DNA from: Ureibacillus acetophenoni
GTDB lineage: Bacteria; Bacillota; Bacilli; Bacillales_A; Planococcaceae
Assembly (NCBI RefSeq): GCF_900220965.1
Contig: NZ_OBQC01000002.1
Span: 461,176-525,175 of the forward strand
Direction of reading: 5' to 3'
Length of the DNA: 64,000 nt
Part shown: positions 19,964 to 28,953 of the stretch, one piece after another
Numbering within the stretch: the first letter of the stretch is position 1
Layout of the letters: the number at the start of each line of letters is the position of its first letter
Notes under the pieces: model-generated
Told to the model about the DNA's origin: nothing
Seen by the model: only the letters and a program-made list of their open reading frames with translations
Databases searched by the model: none
Made by a program: the position numbers and the translations under genes

Positions 19964-20677
19964 TTAAGACGTAGATTTTCTTCCAAGATATGCTTCAACA
20001 ACTCTTGGATCCTCTAATAGACTTTGTGCACTACCTTCAATTATTATTTTACCGGTTTCCATGACATAGCCATAATCAGCTATTTTCAATGCCTGTTTTG
20101 CATTTTGCTCAACTAGAAGAACTGTTGTACCAGCTTCATTTATTTCTTTAATAATTTTAAAGATATCAGCAACAATCAATGGTGCTAATCCCATTGAAGG
20201 TTCATCTAATAGTAACAATTTTGGTTTTGACAGTAGAGCCCTAGCGATAGCTAACATCTGTTGTTGACCACCAGAAAGAGTACCAGCCATTTGAGTTTGT
20301 CTTTCTTTTAATATTGGGAAACGTTGCATGACGTCTTCAATATCGTTTCGTACGTCTTTATCATTTCGTTGATAAGCACCCATTTCCAAATTTTCTAGTA
20401 CTGTCATCGAAGTTAAAATCGCACGACCTTCAGGAACTAAAGATATACCTTTACGTAACAATTGGTCTGGACGTAAGCCTGTGACATTCTCACCATTAAA
20501 TTCGACTGAACCATTTTTAGGTTTTAAAAGACCTGCAATCGTCTTCATAGTCGTTGATTTTCCGGCACCATTTGCACCTAACAAAGTAATGATTTTCCCT
20601 TCATTTACTTCTAAATCGATTCCTTTTAGTGCTTGAATTTGACCATAAAATGTTTCAACATTTGTAAGTTTAAGCAT
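19964..20677 (-). CDS. livF: Branched-chain amino-acid ABC transporter ATPase LivF
   Basis: A 237-aa ABC ATPase. Walker A is GANGAGKST (about 33-41), the signature is LSGGQQQMLAIARAL and Walker B is LLLLDEPS, followed by the His-switch region VLLVEQNA with Gln, typical of LivF. It overlaps livG by eight bases and is the last gene of the livJHMGF cluster. ATG at 20677 has GAGGATG upstream. Supplies energy for uptake of Leu, Ile, Val or related amino acids; the exact substrate is inferred from the family. Confidence 0.93.
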   Translation of the reverse strand: MLKLTNVETFYGQIQALKGIDLEVNEGKIITLLGANGAGKSTTMKTIAGLLKPKNGSVEFNGENVTGLRPDQLLRKGISLVPEGRAILTSMTVLENLEMGAYQRNDKDVRNDIEDVMQRFPILKERQTQMAGTLSGGQQQMLAIARALLSKPKLLLLDEPSMGLAPLIVADIFKIIKEINEAGTTVLLVEQNAKQALKIADYGYVMETGKIIIEGSAQSLLEDPRVVEAYLGRKSTS

Positions 20678-21443
20678 CTACTTCATCCTCCTCTTTTCCA
20701 AGGTAGGCTTCAATAACTGCTTCATTATTTTGAATTTCGTCTGGAGTACCTTCTGCTAGTTTTTCACCGAAGTTTAATACAGCGATTCGATCACATAATT
20801 TCATAACAAGTGGCATGTCGTGTTCAATAATTAACACTGTAATACCTCTTGATTGCACAGTTTTTATTAGATCATATAAACTATCAGTCTCATTTTCATT
20901 CATACCTGCTGCAGGTTCGTCTAATAATAGTAGACTAGGATTACTTGCTAAGGCGCGTGCAATTTCAAGTCTTCTTTGCTGTCCGTAAGCTAAGTTCTCT
21001 GCAATCGTATCTTTATGTTCTAGAAGACCTACTAAATCTAGTAATTCTTCAGCCTTTTCCTTTAATAATTGCTCTTCTTTGCGTTGTGCTTTTGTACGAA
21101 AAACACTACTAAATACGCCAGATTGTGATTGGCTATGTCCACCAACCATTACATTATGTAGTGTAGACATTTGTGAAAATAAACGGATGTTTTGATACGT
21201 ACGACAAATCCCTTTTTCTGTAATTTTATAAGGTTTTAATGCCGTTATATTTTCACCATTAAATATGATTTCACCTGAAGTGGGTTCGTAAATATTCGTA
21301 ATCATATTGAACATTGTTGTTTTTCCGGCACCATTAGGACCAATTAGACCGAAAATTTCACCTTTATTAATTGAAAAAGAAACATCCTTTAAAGCAGAGA
21401 TTCCGCCAAAGTTTTTTGTAATTTTTTTCAATTCTAAAACCAT
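20670..21443 (-). CDS. livG: Branched-chain amino-acid ABC transporter ATPase LivG
   Basis: A 257-aa ABC ATPase. Walker A GPNGAGKTT, signature LAYGQQRRLEIARAL and Walker B LLLLDEPAAGMNENE, with His switch LIIEHDMPLVM, are LivG hallmarks. Its ATG touches the livM stop (TAATG) and its end overlaps livF, so the permease and ATPase genes are translationally coupled. AAGGAGGGG precedes the start. It pairs with LivF as the heterodimeric motor of the transporter. Confidence 0.93.
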   Translation of the reverse strand: MVLELKKITKNFGGISALKDVSFSINKGEIFGLIGPNGAGKTTMFNMITNIYEPTSGEIIFNGENITALKPYKITEKGICRTYQNIRLFSQMSTLHNVMVGGHSQSQSGVFSSVFRTKAQRKEEQLLKEKAEELLDLVGLLEHKDTIAENLAYGQQRRLEIARALASNPSLLLLDEPAAGMNENETDSLYDLIKTVQSRGITVLIIEHDMPLVMKLCDRIAVLNFGEKLAEGTPDEIQNNEAVIEAYLGKEEDEVDA

Positions 21444-22393
21444 TAACGAACCCCTCCTTTTGAACGTTTAAATTTAAACTTTTTAAGTAAATTTGCATCA
21501 AGAATACCTTGAGGACGTACAGCCATTAAAACAACTAGAAGGATACCGTAGATAATATAACGGAACTCACTTACAAAACGTAATACTTCTGGCATTAATG
21601 TTAAGAAGAATGCACCAAATACAGAACCAATTATTACTTCACTACCACCAAATACAGTGAAAATTAATACTTCAACAGCACGGTGATAAGAGAAGTCAGC
21701 TGGAGAAATATATCCAATTACATGAGCAAATAATGCACCAGCTAGTCCTGCAAAGAATGCACCTTGTGTAAATGCTACTACTTTATAATGAGTAATATTT
21801 ATTCCCATAGATTCTGCTGCTCTATCATCCATATTAATAGATTGTAAAGCTCGTCCAACACGTGAATTTTGTTGACGAATAACAAACCATAAAATCGCGA
21901 TTACTAAAATTAGTAACACTAAGAAAATAGATAGAAACACAAATTGATTGTTTCTAATACCGATCATTGCTGGTTCAAAACCTAGGCCACGTGAAAACTC
22001 TAAAATTTCCCTACCTAATTGTGGAATTCCTGTTAAGCCAACTGAACCCTTAGTTAAAGAATCCCAGTTCACGAAGATTACACGGATTACTTCCCCAAGA
22101 CCTAATGTTGCAATAGCTAAATAGACACCTGAAAGTCTTAAAGAAGGAATCCCAACAATCACTCCTAGAATACTTGCTGCTAATGCACCAGCGATAACCC
22201 CTACAAAAATTGGTAAATCAAAATGGATTGTAAGTAATGCTGATGTATAAGCTCCGACACCCATAAATCCAGCGCTTCCTAAAGAAAGCTGACCAGATGA
22301 TAATGGAACATATACACTAATCGCTAACATAATATTAATTAAAATAAACGACCCTATTTGTAAATAATAGGTATTTAAAATTTCTCCTAACAA
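21443..22393 (-). CDS. livM: Branched-chain amino-acid ABC transporter permease LivM
   Basis: A 316-aa membrane permease with about nine hydrophobic segments and the family loop SVGLTGIPQLG followed by NNQFVFLSIFL; GINITHYKVVAFTQGAFFAGLAG (quoted only in part: GINITHYKVVAF) is the permease-ATPase contact region. The start is TTG at 22393 preceded by AAGGTGAT. A longer frame to 22462 overlaps livH entirely in another frame and has a non-LivM N-terminus. It lies five bases after livH. Confidence 0.9.
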   Translation of the reverse strand: MLGEILNTYYLQIGSFILINIMLAISVYVPLSSGQLSLGSAGFMGVGAYTSALLTIHFDLPIFVGVIAGALAASILGVIVGIPSLRLSGVYLAIATLGLGEVIRVIFVNWDSLTKGSVGLTGIPQLGREILEFSRGLGFEPAMIGIRNNQFVFLSIFLVLLILVIAILWFVIRQQNSRVGRALQSINMDDRAAESMGINITHYKVVAFTQGAFFAGLAGALFAHVIGYISPADFSYHRAVEVLIFTVFGGSEVIIGSVFGAFFLTLMPEVLRFVSEFRYIIYGILLVVLMAVRPQGILDANLLKKFKFKRSKGGVR

Positions 22394-22397
22394 GTGA

Positions 22398-23282
22398 TCA
22401 CCTTCTTTCTTGAGATACCTTTGAACCAAAGATACCTTGTGGACGTAATAATAGGATGACAATAATCATAATAAATGCGATTGCATCTCGGTATCCTGAA
22501 TCTCCGTATGCAACTAGCATCGTTTCAGATAAACCTAAAATTAGGCCACCAACCATTGCACCTTTTACATTGCCCATACCACCTAAAATGATAATCGCTA
22601 GCCCTTTTAACCCCATTGACAATCCCATTTGTGGACTGACTGAGTTAAACGCCATACCAACTAAAATACCTGCAATACCACCGATTGCAGACGCAACAAC
22701 AACTGTTAGTATAATAATTTTCTTTGTATCTACTCCTAGAATACTAGCTGTTTCTAAGTTATCTGCTGTTGCTCTTAATGCCTTACCTGCTTTTGTCTTC
22801 GAAAGCCAAACCGTTAAACCAATCATTAATAGAATTGAAATGACGAAAATAACAATTTGAACTAGATAAACAGTAATTGATCCTATATTAATACTAATTT
22901 CTGAAAATGATGTGTTGAATGGTTTATTCCCAGCACCAAAAATGTGATGTGAAAGATTCTCCAACAATATGGACACACCGATCGTACTAATTAATGGCGC
23001 TAAATGTGATACACCCTTTTTTCCTCGTAAAGGTCTTAAAGTAAAACGTTCTAATAAGTAGCCTAATATACTTGTAACTACAATAGCCGCTATAAATGCC
23101 AACCAAAGAGGCCATCCAAGCACTCCAGTTGTTGTTACTCCTACAAAAGCACCAACCATAAAGATTTCACCATGTGCCATATTGATAATACCTAGCACAC
23201 CAAATACAAGGGTAAAACCGAGTGCTATTATTGCATAAATACTACCTAACGTTATCCCGTTAATTATTTGTTCTAATAGCAA
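22398..23282 (-). CDS. livH: Branched-chain amino-acid ABC transporter permease LivH
   Basis: A 294-aa membrane permease. It has the typical N-terminus LEQIINGITLGSIYAIIALG and repeated hydrophobic segments, with GVDTKKIIILTVVVASAIGG (ATPase contact loop) near residues 185-205. The start is TTG at 23282 with AAAGGATG upstream. It is separated from livJ by a perfect 11-bp stem-loop, probably allowing more binding protein than permease to be made, as is common for binding-protein transporters. Confidence 0.9.
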   Translation of the reverse strand: MLLEQIINGITLGSIYAIIALGFTLVFGVLGIINMAHGEIFMVGAFVGVTTTGVLGWPLWLAFIAAIVVTSILGYLLERFTLRPLRGKKGVSHLAPLISTIGVSILLENLSHHIFGAGNKPFNTSFSEISINIGSITVYLVQIVIFVISILLMIGLTVWLSKTKAGKALRATADNLETASILGVDTKKIIILTVVVASAIGGIAGILVGMAFNSVSPQMGLSMGLKGLAIIILGGMGNVKGAMVGGLILGLSETMLVAYGDSGYRDAIAFIMIIVILLLRPQGIFGSKVSQERR

Positions 23283-23335
23283 TTTAAATCATCCTTTAGT
23301 TAATTTGATTACCCTAGCAAACACTTATTATGTAG

Positions 23336-23367
23336 ATTGGTTCTCGCAATGACTTACGAGAACCAAT
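23336..23367 (-). other. Stem-loop between livJ and livH
   Basis: Eleven-base perfect arms ATTGGTTCTCG and CGAGAACCAAT with a ten-base loop and no T run on the minus strand. Likely protects the livJ message 3' end or attenuates the permease genes rather than ending transcription. Confidence 0.55.
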
Positions 23368-23378
23368 AAGGTTATTGA

Positions 23379-24536
23379 TTATTCAAATTCAATGAATTTA
23401 CCGTCTTTAATCTCAAGGACAGTAACATCCATAATTACATCTCCAACTTCATCGAATGAGAATTTCCCTAAGATACCTTCAAGATCTTTTGTTTCTGCTA
23501 AAGACTCTCTAAATGCTTCACGATCGGAACTACCAGCTCTCTTTAATGCGTCAGCATAAATGAATAAAGCATCGTATGCTTGTGCAGCAAATTGGTCAGG
23601 TTTTTTGCCGAATTCTTTTTCATATTTTTCATTGAATTCGACAATTTTTGGATCTGATGATTCACCAAAATATGGAGTTGCAACGATTAAACCGTTTGCT
23701 GCATCACCAGCAATTTCAATCGCTTGTGGTGAGTTAAAACCATTTCCACCTACAAATGGAATTTCGATACCCATTTTACGAGCTTGGTCCATAATTACAG
23801 CACCTTCGTTATATAAAGCAGATGCTAATATTAAATCTGGATTTGTGTTTTTAATTTTTGTCAATTGTGCATTGTAATCACTTTGACCTTCTTGATATGT
23901 TTCAATAGTTGTAATTTCAAGTCCCATTTCTTTAGCTGTTCTTTCCATTACTTCGAATCCGCCTTTTGTTAAAGCGTCGTCATTTCCATAAATCATAGCA
24001 ACTTTTGTCGCCCCAGTTCGTTCAACAGCTTTTTCAATCGCTGCAGGGATTGCTAATGATTCTGGAACTGCATTTCTAAATACGTAATCACCAATTTCAG
24101 GAATACCATCAACAGTAGTTGAAGTACCTAAAATTGGAATACCGTTCAAATCAACTTCTGGTGCTACTGCAAAAAATTCAGTACTTAATGTCGGTCCAAT
24201 AATTGCAGTAATCGAATCATCACTCATAATCTTTTGAGCTGCGTTAAGTGCTTGATCCGCTTTACCTGCAGAATCCTCAATAACTAATTCAATATTTACT
24301 TCACCAAGCGCATTGATATCTTGTTGCGCTAACTTCAAACCATTAGTAATAGCTTCACCGTAAGCAGCTCCAGCTCCAGTTAAATATGAAATAACGCCAA
24401 ACTTAGCGCTTAATACTCCATCTTCACCTGTATTTGAATTCGATTCTGTTGTTGTATTACCGCCACCACATGCAGCAAGTAATAATAGCATAACAATTGA
24501 TAAGATTGAGAATAGCTTTTTATTTAATTTTCTCAT
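23379..24536 (-). CDS. livJ: Branched-chain amino-acid binding lipoprotein LivJ
   Basis: A 385-aa type I periplasmic-binding-fold lipoprotein. The signal peptide runs from residue 1 to 22 with a lipobox LLAAC and lipidated Cys 23; GGGNTTTESNSNTG follows as a flexible linker. Mature domain motifs include GVISYLTGAGAAYGEAI and IIGPTLSTEF. ATG at 24536 has AGGAGG nine bases upstream; a frame 12 codons longer lacks one. It is the first gene of livJHMGF and catches the amino acid at the outer face of the membrane. Confidence 0.92.
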   Translation of the reverse strand: MRKLNKKLFSILSIVMLLLLAACGGGNTTTESNSNTGEDGVLSAKFGVISYLTGAGAAYGEAITNGLKLAQQDINALGEVNIELVIEDSAGKADQALNAAQKIMSDDSITAIIGPTLSTEFFAVAPEVDLNGIPILGTSTTVDGIPEIGDYVFRNAVPESLAIPAAIEKAVERTGATKVAMIYGNDDALTKGGFEVMERTAKEMGLEITTIETYQEGQSDYNAQLTKIKNTNPDLILASALYNEGAVIMDQARKMGIEIPFVGGNGFNSPQAIEIAGDAANGLIVATPYFGESSDPKIVEFNEKYEKEFGKKPDQFAAQAYDALFIYADALKRAGSSDREAFRESLAETKDLEGILGKFSFDEVGDVIMDVTVLEIKDGKFIEFE

Positions 24537-24549
24537 CAATAATATCCTC

Positions 24550-24657
24550 CTTAAATAGTTTTTGTTTTTCATTTATATAAAACAATATAACTATTTAAGT
24601 ACATTTAGAGGAAAAAGTAAATGGTATTTTTATAATTTTAGATATTTTCTGATAAAT
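24550..24657 (-). promoter_or_regulatory. livJ leader: hairpin abutting the ribosome-binding site and CodY-like box
   Basis: A perfect inverted repeat CTTAAATAG...CTATTTAAG (24550-24558 and 24591-24599) ends immediately next to the livJ GGAGG. Farther upstream, 24643-24657 reads (minus strand) ATTTATCAGAAAATA, 12 of 15 matches to the CodY consensus AATTTTCWGAAAATT. CodY control of branched-chain amino-acid transport is established in related bacteria; here it is inferred. Confidence 0.4.
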
Positions 24658-24763
24658 TCCATTTTATGTTATCCTCATATAATGTTAGTGAAAATTCTAC
24701 TTAATGACGCTTTTTTCTCTTTAACGACTTATTATTTCTATTTCACCTCACTGAAAAAATCAT

Positions 24764-24813
24764 AAAAAAAAGCTATTTAAAGAGATTTTTTTATCTCTTA
24801 AATAGCTTTTTTC
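24764..24813 (-). terminator. Terminator after ald
   Basis: Long hairpin with arms AGCTATTTAA-AGAGAT and ATCTCT-TAAATAGCT, A-rich and T-rich flanks, T7 on the minus strand. Strong intrinsic terminator. Confidence 0.85.
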
Positions 24814-24816
24814 TAC

Positions 24817-25953
24817 TTATTTACTTACTAGTGTATCGCCTTTTAATAAAGTTTCAACAGGGACATAATCGCGACCTTGGTCGATAGCCACTGCTTGATA
24901 AACCACTTTACCTTCTAATGTGTTAATACCTTTTCTTAATGCTTCATTATCAAGGCAAGCTTGTTTATATCCTTTATTTGCAATTTGTAAAGCGTAAGGT
25001 ACTGTATTATTAGTTAATGCAATTGTTGATGTACGTGGTACAGCCCCTGGCATATTCGCAACAGCATAATGAACTACTCCATGTTTAGTGTAAGTTGGAT
25101 CATCATGTGTCGTTACTTTATCTGTCGTTTCGAAAATACCGCCTTGGTCAATTGCGATATCAATAATTACAGAACCTGGTTTCATCGATTTAACCATTTC
25201 TTCAGTAACAAGTTTTGGAGCTCTTGCACCAGGAATTAAAACCGAACCAATGACTAAATCGGATTCTTTTACCGATTCTGCTATGTTAAATGGATTTGAT
25301 ATTAATGTTTGAACAGATGAACCGAAAATATCTTCTAGTTGACGTAAGCGTTCTGGACTTACATCTAAAATTGTTACGTTTGCTCCCATTCCCACAGCAA
25401 TACGTGCAGCATTTGTTCCTGCTACACCACCGCCAATAATTGTAACCTTTCCTCTTTGTACTCCAGATACTCCACCTAAAAGAATTCCTTTTCCACCATA
25501 TAATTTTTCTAAATATTGTGCACCAATTTGCACAGACATTTTACCTGCTACTTCACTCATCGGTGTAAGTAATGGTAATGATCTGTTCGGTAATTGAACT
25601 GTTTCATATGCAATTCCTACCACCTTTTTCTCTAACAAGCTTTGCGTTAATTCTAACTCAGGTGCTAAATGTAAATATGTGAATAAAATTAAGCCTTCAT
25701 GGAAATAGTCATATTCGCTTGCAATTGGTTCTTTTACTTTCATAACCATCTCTTGTGCCCAAGCTTCTTTCGCCGAATCAACGATGACTGCTCCAGCAGC
25801 ACGGTAATCATCATCAGTAAATGAGGATCCTAATCCAGCACCCGTTTCAATAAATACTTCATGACCTGCAGATGTTAAAGTAACAACTCCAGCAGGCGTC
25901 ATTGCTACACGATTCTCGTTGTTTTTTATTTCTTTTGGTACCCCTATTTTCAT
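24817..25953 (-). CDS. ald: Alanine dehydrogenase
   Basis: A 378-aa NAD-dependent enzyme interconverting alanine and pyruvate plus ammonia, important in sporulating Bacilli for using alanine. It begins [20 protein letters not shown], with the substrate Lys in [11 protein letters not shown], the catalytic His in FTYLHLAPE and the NAD site [14 protein letters not shown] use the second ATG (25953), as AGAGGA sits directly on the first (25959); this gives exactly the B. subtilis length. Monocistronic, closed by a strong terminator. Confidence 0.95.
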   Translation of the reverse strand: MKIGVPKEIKNNENRVAMTPAGVVTLTSAGHEVFIETGAGLGSSFTDDDYRAAGAVIVDSAKEAWAQEMVMKVKEPIASEYDYFHEGLILFTYLHLAPELELTQSLLEKKVVGIAYETVQLPNRSLPLLTPMSEVAGKMSVQIGAQYLEKLYGGKGILLGGVSGVQRGKVTIIGGGVAGTNAARIAVGMGANVTILDVSPERLRQLEDIFGSSVQTLISNPFNIAESVKESDLVIGSVLIPGARAPKLVTEEMVKSMKPGSVIIDIAIDQGGIFETTDKVTTHDDPTYTKHGVVHYAVANMPGAVPRTSTIALTNNTVPYALQIANKGYKQACLDNEALRKGINTLEGKVVYQAVAIDQGRDYVPVETLLKGDTLVSK

Positions 25954-26188
25954 CGCCATTCCTCTTTCCCTATGTAGTTATGTGTTACGACAATTCCATC
26001 TTATCAGTATTTTCTGATTTTGGAAATATAGTTTTCTAAATTTTGATGTTTATTATTGTCCGAATAATAGAAATATTGTAAGAGAAGCGGCAAACTATAA
26101 TATTTACAATAATTTGTATCTTTTGAGAATGTTTTGTGAATATTAAATTTACTTTTCTACAATTAGTTTTCATTAGTATGCGATTTGA

Positions 26189-26194
26189 TATAAT
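26189..26194 (+). promoter_or_regulatory. Putative -10 of the universal stress protein gene
   Basis: TATAAT 28 bases before the start codon with only a weak -35 (TTTTCA, spacer 16). No sigma-B-type motif was recognised. Confidence 0.35.
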
Positions 26195-26221
26195 TAAAGT
26201 ATAAAGAAGGAGGAGTATATT

Positions 26222-26674
26222 ATGACTCAGTACAAAAGTATCGTAGTTGCGGTAGATGGCTCTAAAGAAGCAGAATATGCATTTAAAAAAGCCGTTGATG
26301 TGGCAAAACGTAATGATGCATCAAAACTGAATTTAGTTAACGTAATTGATACTCGTTCATTTGCAGCGATTGAAGCTTATGATCGCTCTATTGCTGATCG
26401 TGCTCAAAATTTTTCTGAAGATTTGTTAAATGAGTATAAAAAACAAGCAGAAGAAGCTGGTCTTAAAAACGTAAACATCATTATTGAGTACGGTTCACCA
26501 AAAGCAATCATTACAAAAGAACTTTCAAAAGTTGTTGAAGCTGATTTAATCGTATGTGGTGCTACAGGTTTAAATGCTGTTGAACGTTTCTTAATTGGTT
26601 CTGTTTCAGAAGCAATCGTACGCTCTGCAAAATGTGACGTATTAGTAGTTCGTACTCCTGACACTGTAGAATAA
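26222..26674 (+). CDS. Universal stress protein, UspA family
   Basis: A 150-aa alpha/beta protein with the N-terminal YKSIVVAVDGSKEAEYAFKK (substrate-binding Asp) and the ATP-binding G-x2-G-x9-G pattern in GATGLNAVERFLIGSVSE. It probably binds ATP. UspA proteins accumulate under growth arrest and stress; the specific role is unknown. ATG at 26222 follows AAGGAGGAG. Transcribed alone and opposite to its neighbours, with a strong terminator. Confidence 0.9.
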   Translation: MTQYKSIVVAVDGSKEAEYAFKKAVDVAKRNDASKLNLVNVIDTRSFAAIEAYDRSIADRAQNFSEDLLNEYKKQAEEAGLKNVNIIIEYGSPKAIITKELSKVVEADLIVCGATGLNAVERFLIGSVSEAIVRSAKCDVLVVRTPDTVE

Positions 26675-26679
26675 CTTTA

Positions 26680-26718
26680 AAAACCCCTTTAGGGCAACAT
26701 GGCCCTAAGGGGGTTTTT
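26680..26718 (+). terminator. Terminator of the universal stress protein gene
   Basis: GC-rich stem (ACCCCTTTAGGGC with GGCCCTAAGGGGGT, allowing a mismatch) followed by T6 on the plus strand. Confidence 0.85.
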
Positions 26719-26760
26719 TCTATCGCACTGAAATTGAATATAAGAATTCATATAACAGGA

Positions 26761-27690
26761 TTATTTATTTTCTTTCCAAATTTGAACTTTTTCAAAAAAT
26801 GCAGCCAATGCTTGTTTATTTGACATCGTTGGTACTTTAGCTAATAGCACTTCACGGGGAGCACTGTATTCCTTACTCTGCTTTTGAACAATTAGTATAC
26901 TCTTTTCTAATGCTTTATTTGCAAATAGTCCATTAGGCAATTGAATAACCGCTTGTATCCATGTATGCTTTTTTAAATATTTATGTAGCTCTTTTGATTG
27001 CTCTGATTCAAAAAGGTTCGCAGGTATTAAGAAAAATAGGTACGCTCCCTCTTTTGAATGGTTAATTGATTGTTCGATAAATAAATGATGTGCATAACTC
27101 ATTCCCTCATGGGCACACAATTCATAATCTATTGCTACCTCTTCGTTCGGGTAATAACCTACAGGCAAATCGCAAACTACTACATCAACTGGATCTACCA
27201 ACATTTTTTGCAACGCATCTTGATGATAGAGCATTAATGGTTGTTTCGTTAATTCGGCTGTATCTGCAGCTAATCGGATTAACATTTCATCCACTTCAAT
27301 TCCAGTAGCGAAAGTTTTTCCATCTAACAAATTCATAACAGTTAATAATAAATTTCCTGTTCCAACTGCAGGATCAAGTATTGAAATCGGTCCGTTTTTT
27401 AATTTTTCTTCCATGAATTGTTCAACAAAATAGCCAACTAATAATCCAAGGGTATCAGGTGTCATTTGATGATTTGGTTGAGAATTTTTTCTCATTCCTT
27501 TTAAAATCGCTAATTGTATTGCTTTTCTAATTTCTTCTTTGGTTGCATCTTTAAAAGACCAATCAATCTTTCCATCAAGTATATCTTCAAGGGTATGTAA
27601 CACCCCTTCTAAATAGGTGAAATCACTATTTTGTTCATATTGCTCTGAAGTTTCATTGATCGTTGTAAAGATTTGTTCTAATTTATCCAT
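26761..27690 (-). CDS. ytxK: YtxK-like class I SAM-dependent methyltransferase
   Basis: A 309-aa protein of the N6-adenine methylase fold. The SAM motif is LDPAVGTGNLLLTVMNLL and the acidic second-strand end is ATGIEVDEMLIRLA. Motif IV reads CDLPVGYY instead of the canonical NPPY, so methylation of adenine cannot be assumed; YtxK proteins share this variant as I recall. ATG at 27690 follows AAAGGAG. It lies 100 bases downstream of tpx as in B. subtilis, where its role is unknown. Confidence 0.85.
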   Translation of the reverse strand: MDKLEQIFTTINETSEQYEQNSDFTYLEGVLHTLEDILDGKIDWSFKDATKEEIRKAIQLAILKGMRKNSQPNHQMTPDTLGLLVGYFVEQFMEEKLKNGPISILDPAVGTGNLLLTVMNLLDGKTFATGIEVDEMLIRLAADTAELTKQPLMLYHQDALQKMLVDPVDVVVCDLPVGYYPNEEVAIDYELCAHEGMSYAHHLFIEQSINHSKEGAYLFFLIPANLFESEQSKELHKYLKKHTWIQAVIQLPNGLFANKALEKSILIVQKQSKEYSAPREVLLAKVPTMSNKQALAAFFEKVQIWKENK

Positions 27691-27713
27691 AATTTACTCC
27701 TTTGAAACGAACA

Positions 27714-27743
27714 ACCCACTCGTAAAAATCTAGTCGAGTGGGT
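27714..27743 (-). other. Stem-loop between tpx and ytxK
   Basis: Nine-base perfect arms ACCCACTCG and CGAGTGGGT around a 12-base loop, with no T run on the minus strand. Possibly a weak terminator or stabiliser of the tpx message. Confidence 0.45.
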
Positions 27744-27795
27744 CCGTAAAATACCAAACAAAAGTTGTAATTGCATTTAGTTAGCTATGTTACAA

Positions 27796-28305
27796 TTATT
27801 TTGCTAAAGCTGCCTTCACAGCATCAATTGCTGCCTCATAGTTCGGGTGACTTGTTCCTTCTGGTACGTATTCAACATATGTAACTTTTCCTTCACGGTC
27901 AATTACAAATACAGCACGAGCCAGAAGACGAAGTTCCTTCATGTGCACTCCGTAAGCTTCACCAAATGATAAATCCTTATAGTCTGATACTGTGTGCACA
28001 CCTTCAATTCCTGCTGCCGCACACCAACGTTTTTGAGCAAATGGTAAATCTACAGAAACTGTATAAAATGCTACGTCTCCACCAATACTCGCTACCTCTT
28101 CGTTAAAACGACGAGTTTCCGCATCACATACACCAGTGTCTAATGAAGGAACAGAAATAATTAATCGAACTTTTCCTTCTGAATCTTTTAATGTAACAGG
28201 TGACATGTCATTTGCTAATACTGTAAAATCAGGTGCTTGGTCACCTACTTTTACTTCACTACCTACTAAAGTGATTGGATTGTTTTTAAATGTTACTTGT
28301 ACCAT
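27796..28305 (-). CDS. tpx: Thiol peroxidase (atypical 2-Cys peroxiredoxin)
   Basis: A 169-aa peroxiredoxin reducing hydrogen peroxide and alkyl hydroperoxides with thioredoxin. The peroxidatic Cys 60 is in SLDTGVCDAETRRF and the resolving Cys 95 in QKRWCAAAGIEG. ATG at 28305 has GGGAGG at good spacing; a frame nine codons longer lacks one. It precedes ytxK on the same strand. ytfJ and ytfI, which neighbour tpx in B. subtilis, are missing here. Confidence 0.95.
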   Translation of the reverse strand: MVQVTFKNNPITLVGSEVKVGDQAPDFTVLANDMSPVTLKDSEGKVRLIISVPSLDTGVCDAETRRFNEEVASIGGDVAFYTVSVDLPFAQKRWCAAAGIEGVHTVSDYKDLSFGEAYGVHMKELRLLARAVFVIDREGKVTYVEYVPEGTSHPNYEAAIDAVKAALAK

Positions 28306-28386
28306 TATATTCGCCTCCCTTTCTGTAATCATCTTACTAAAAGGTATTTCATCTTTGCAAATAAGTTAGCTTGATTATGGGAAAAA

Positions 28387-28938
28387 TCATCCAACAATCG
28401 GACTGTCTAAAGGAACTGGTTTAACATTGTCCTGTTTCTTTTTAATGTATACATTTTCTTGCACGACAACAGTTTCGGCAAAATAGTCTGCTAAACTATT
28501 GTTTTTTGGCATAAAAACGACAAGAAGGTATAATATCCATACAGTATTATTAATAAACCTTCCAATTAGCTCACGAAAAATAACAGTAACCCAATCTAAT
28601 TTTTCTCCATCTGACTTTTGTACTTTTATACCAAATATCATTTTGCCTAGCGTTTGCCCAAAATATTTTGTCATCAATATGAAATAGCTAAAGTAAAAAA
28701 TTGTTGAGATGATTGATATGGGTGCAAAGTAGCGAGTATCCGTTAAATTCAAATCAAACACTTTAAAAATAGGATATACAACAATCCCTATCATCGCCGA
28801 AACAATACCTTGATCAATAATAAATGCAAAGAAACGCATCCAAAAGCCAACTGTTTTTTCTTCATATTCTTCTACAGGCTTGGCTACTATAGTTTGCTGG
28901 GCTTCTGAGGAATGGTTCATTCCATTTACATCTTCCAT
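28387..28938 (-). CDS. yteJ: RDD family membrane protein (YteJ-like)
   Basis: A 183-aa protein with three predicted membrane segments (about 30-60, 70-95, 140-165) and the family's Arg-Asp signature in GFWMRFFAFIIDQGIV. The C-terminal tail is charged. RDD proteins have been linked to ion (Na+/H+) movement, but this one is uncharacterised. ATG at 28938 follows AAGGAGGG. It lies 15 bases after sppA and is probably co-transcribed, as in B. subtilis sppA-yteJ. Confidence 0.85.
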   Translation of the reverse strand: MEDVNGMNHSSEAQQTIVAKPVEEYEEKTVGFWMRFFAFIIDQGIVSAMIGIVVYPIFKVFDLNLTDTRYFAPISIISTIFYFSYFILMTKYFGQTLGKMIFGIKVQKSDGEKLDWVTVIFRELIGRFINNTVWILYLLVVFMPKNNSLADYFAETVVVQENVYIKKKQDNVKPVPLDSPIVG

Positions 28939-28953
28939 GTTAAGTAACCCTCC

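Noticed and set aside
24562-24765. A 67-codon plus-strand frame between livJ and ald
   Set aside because: It overlaps the livJ leader and runs into the ald terminator; AT-rich with no ribosome-binding site.
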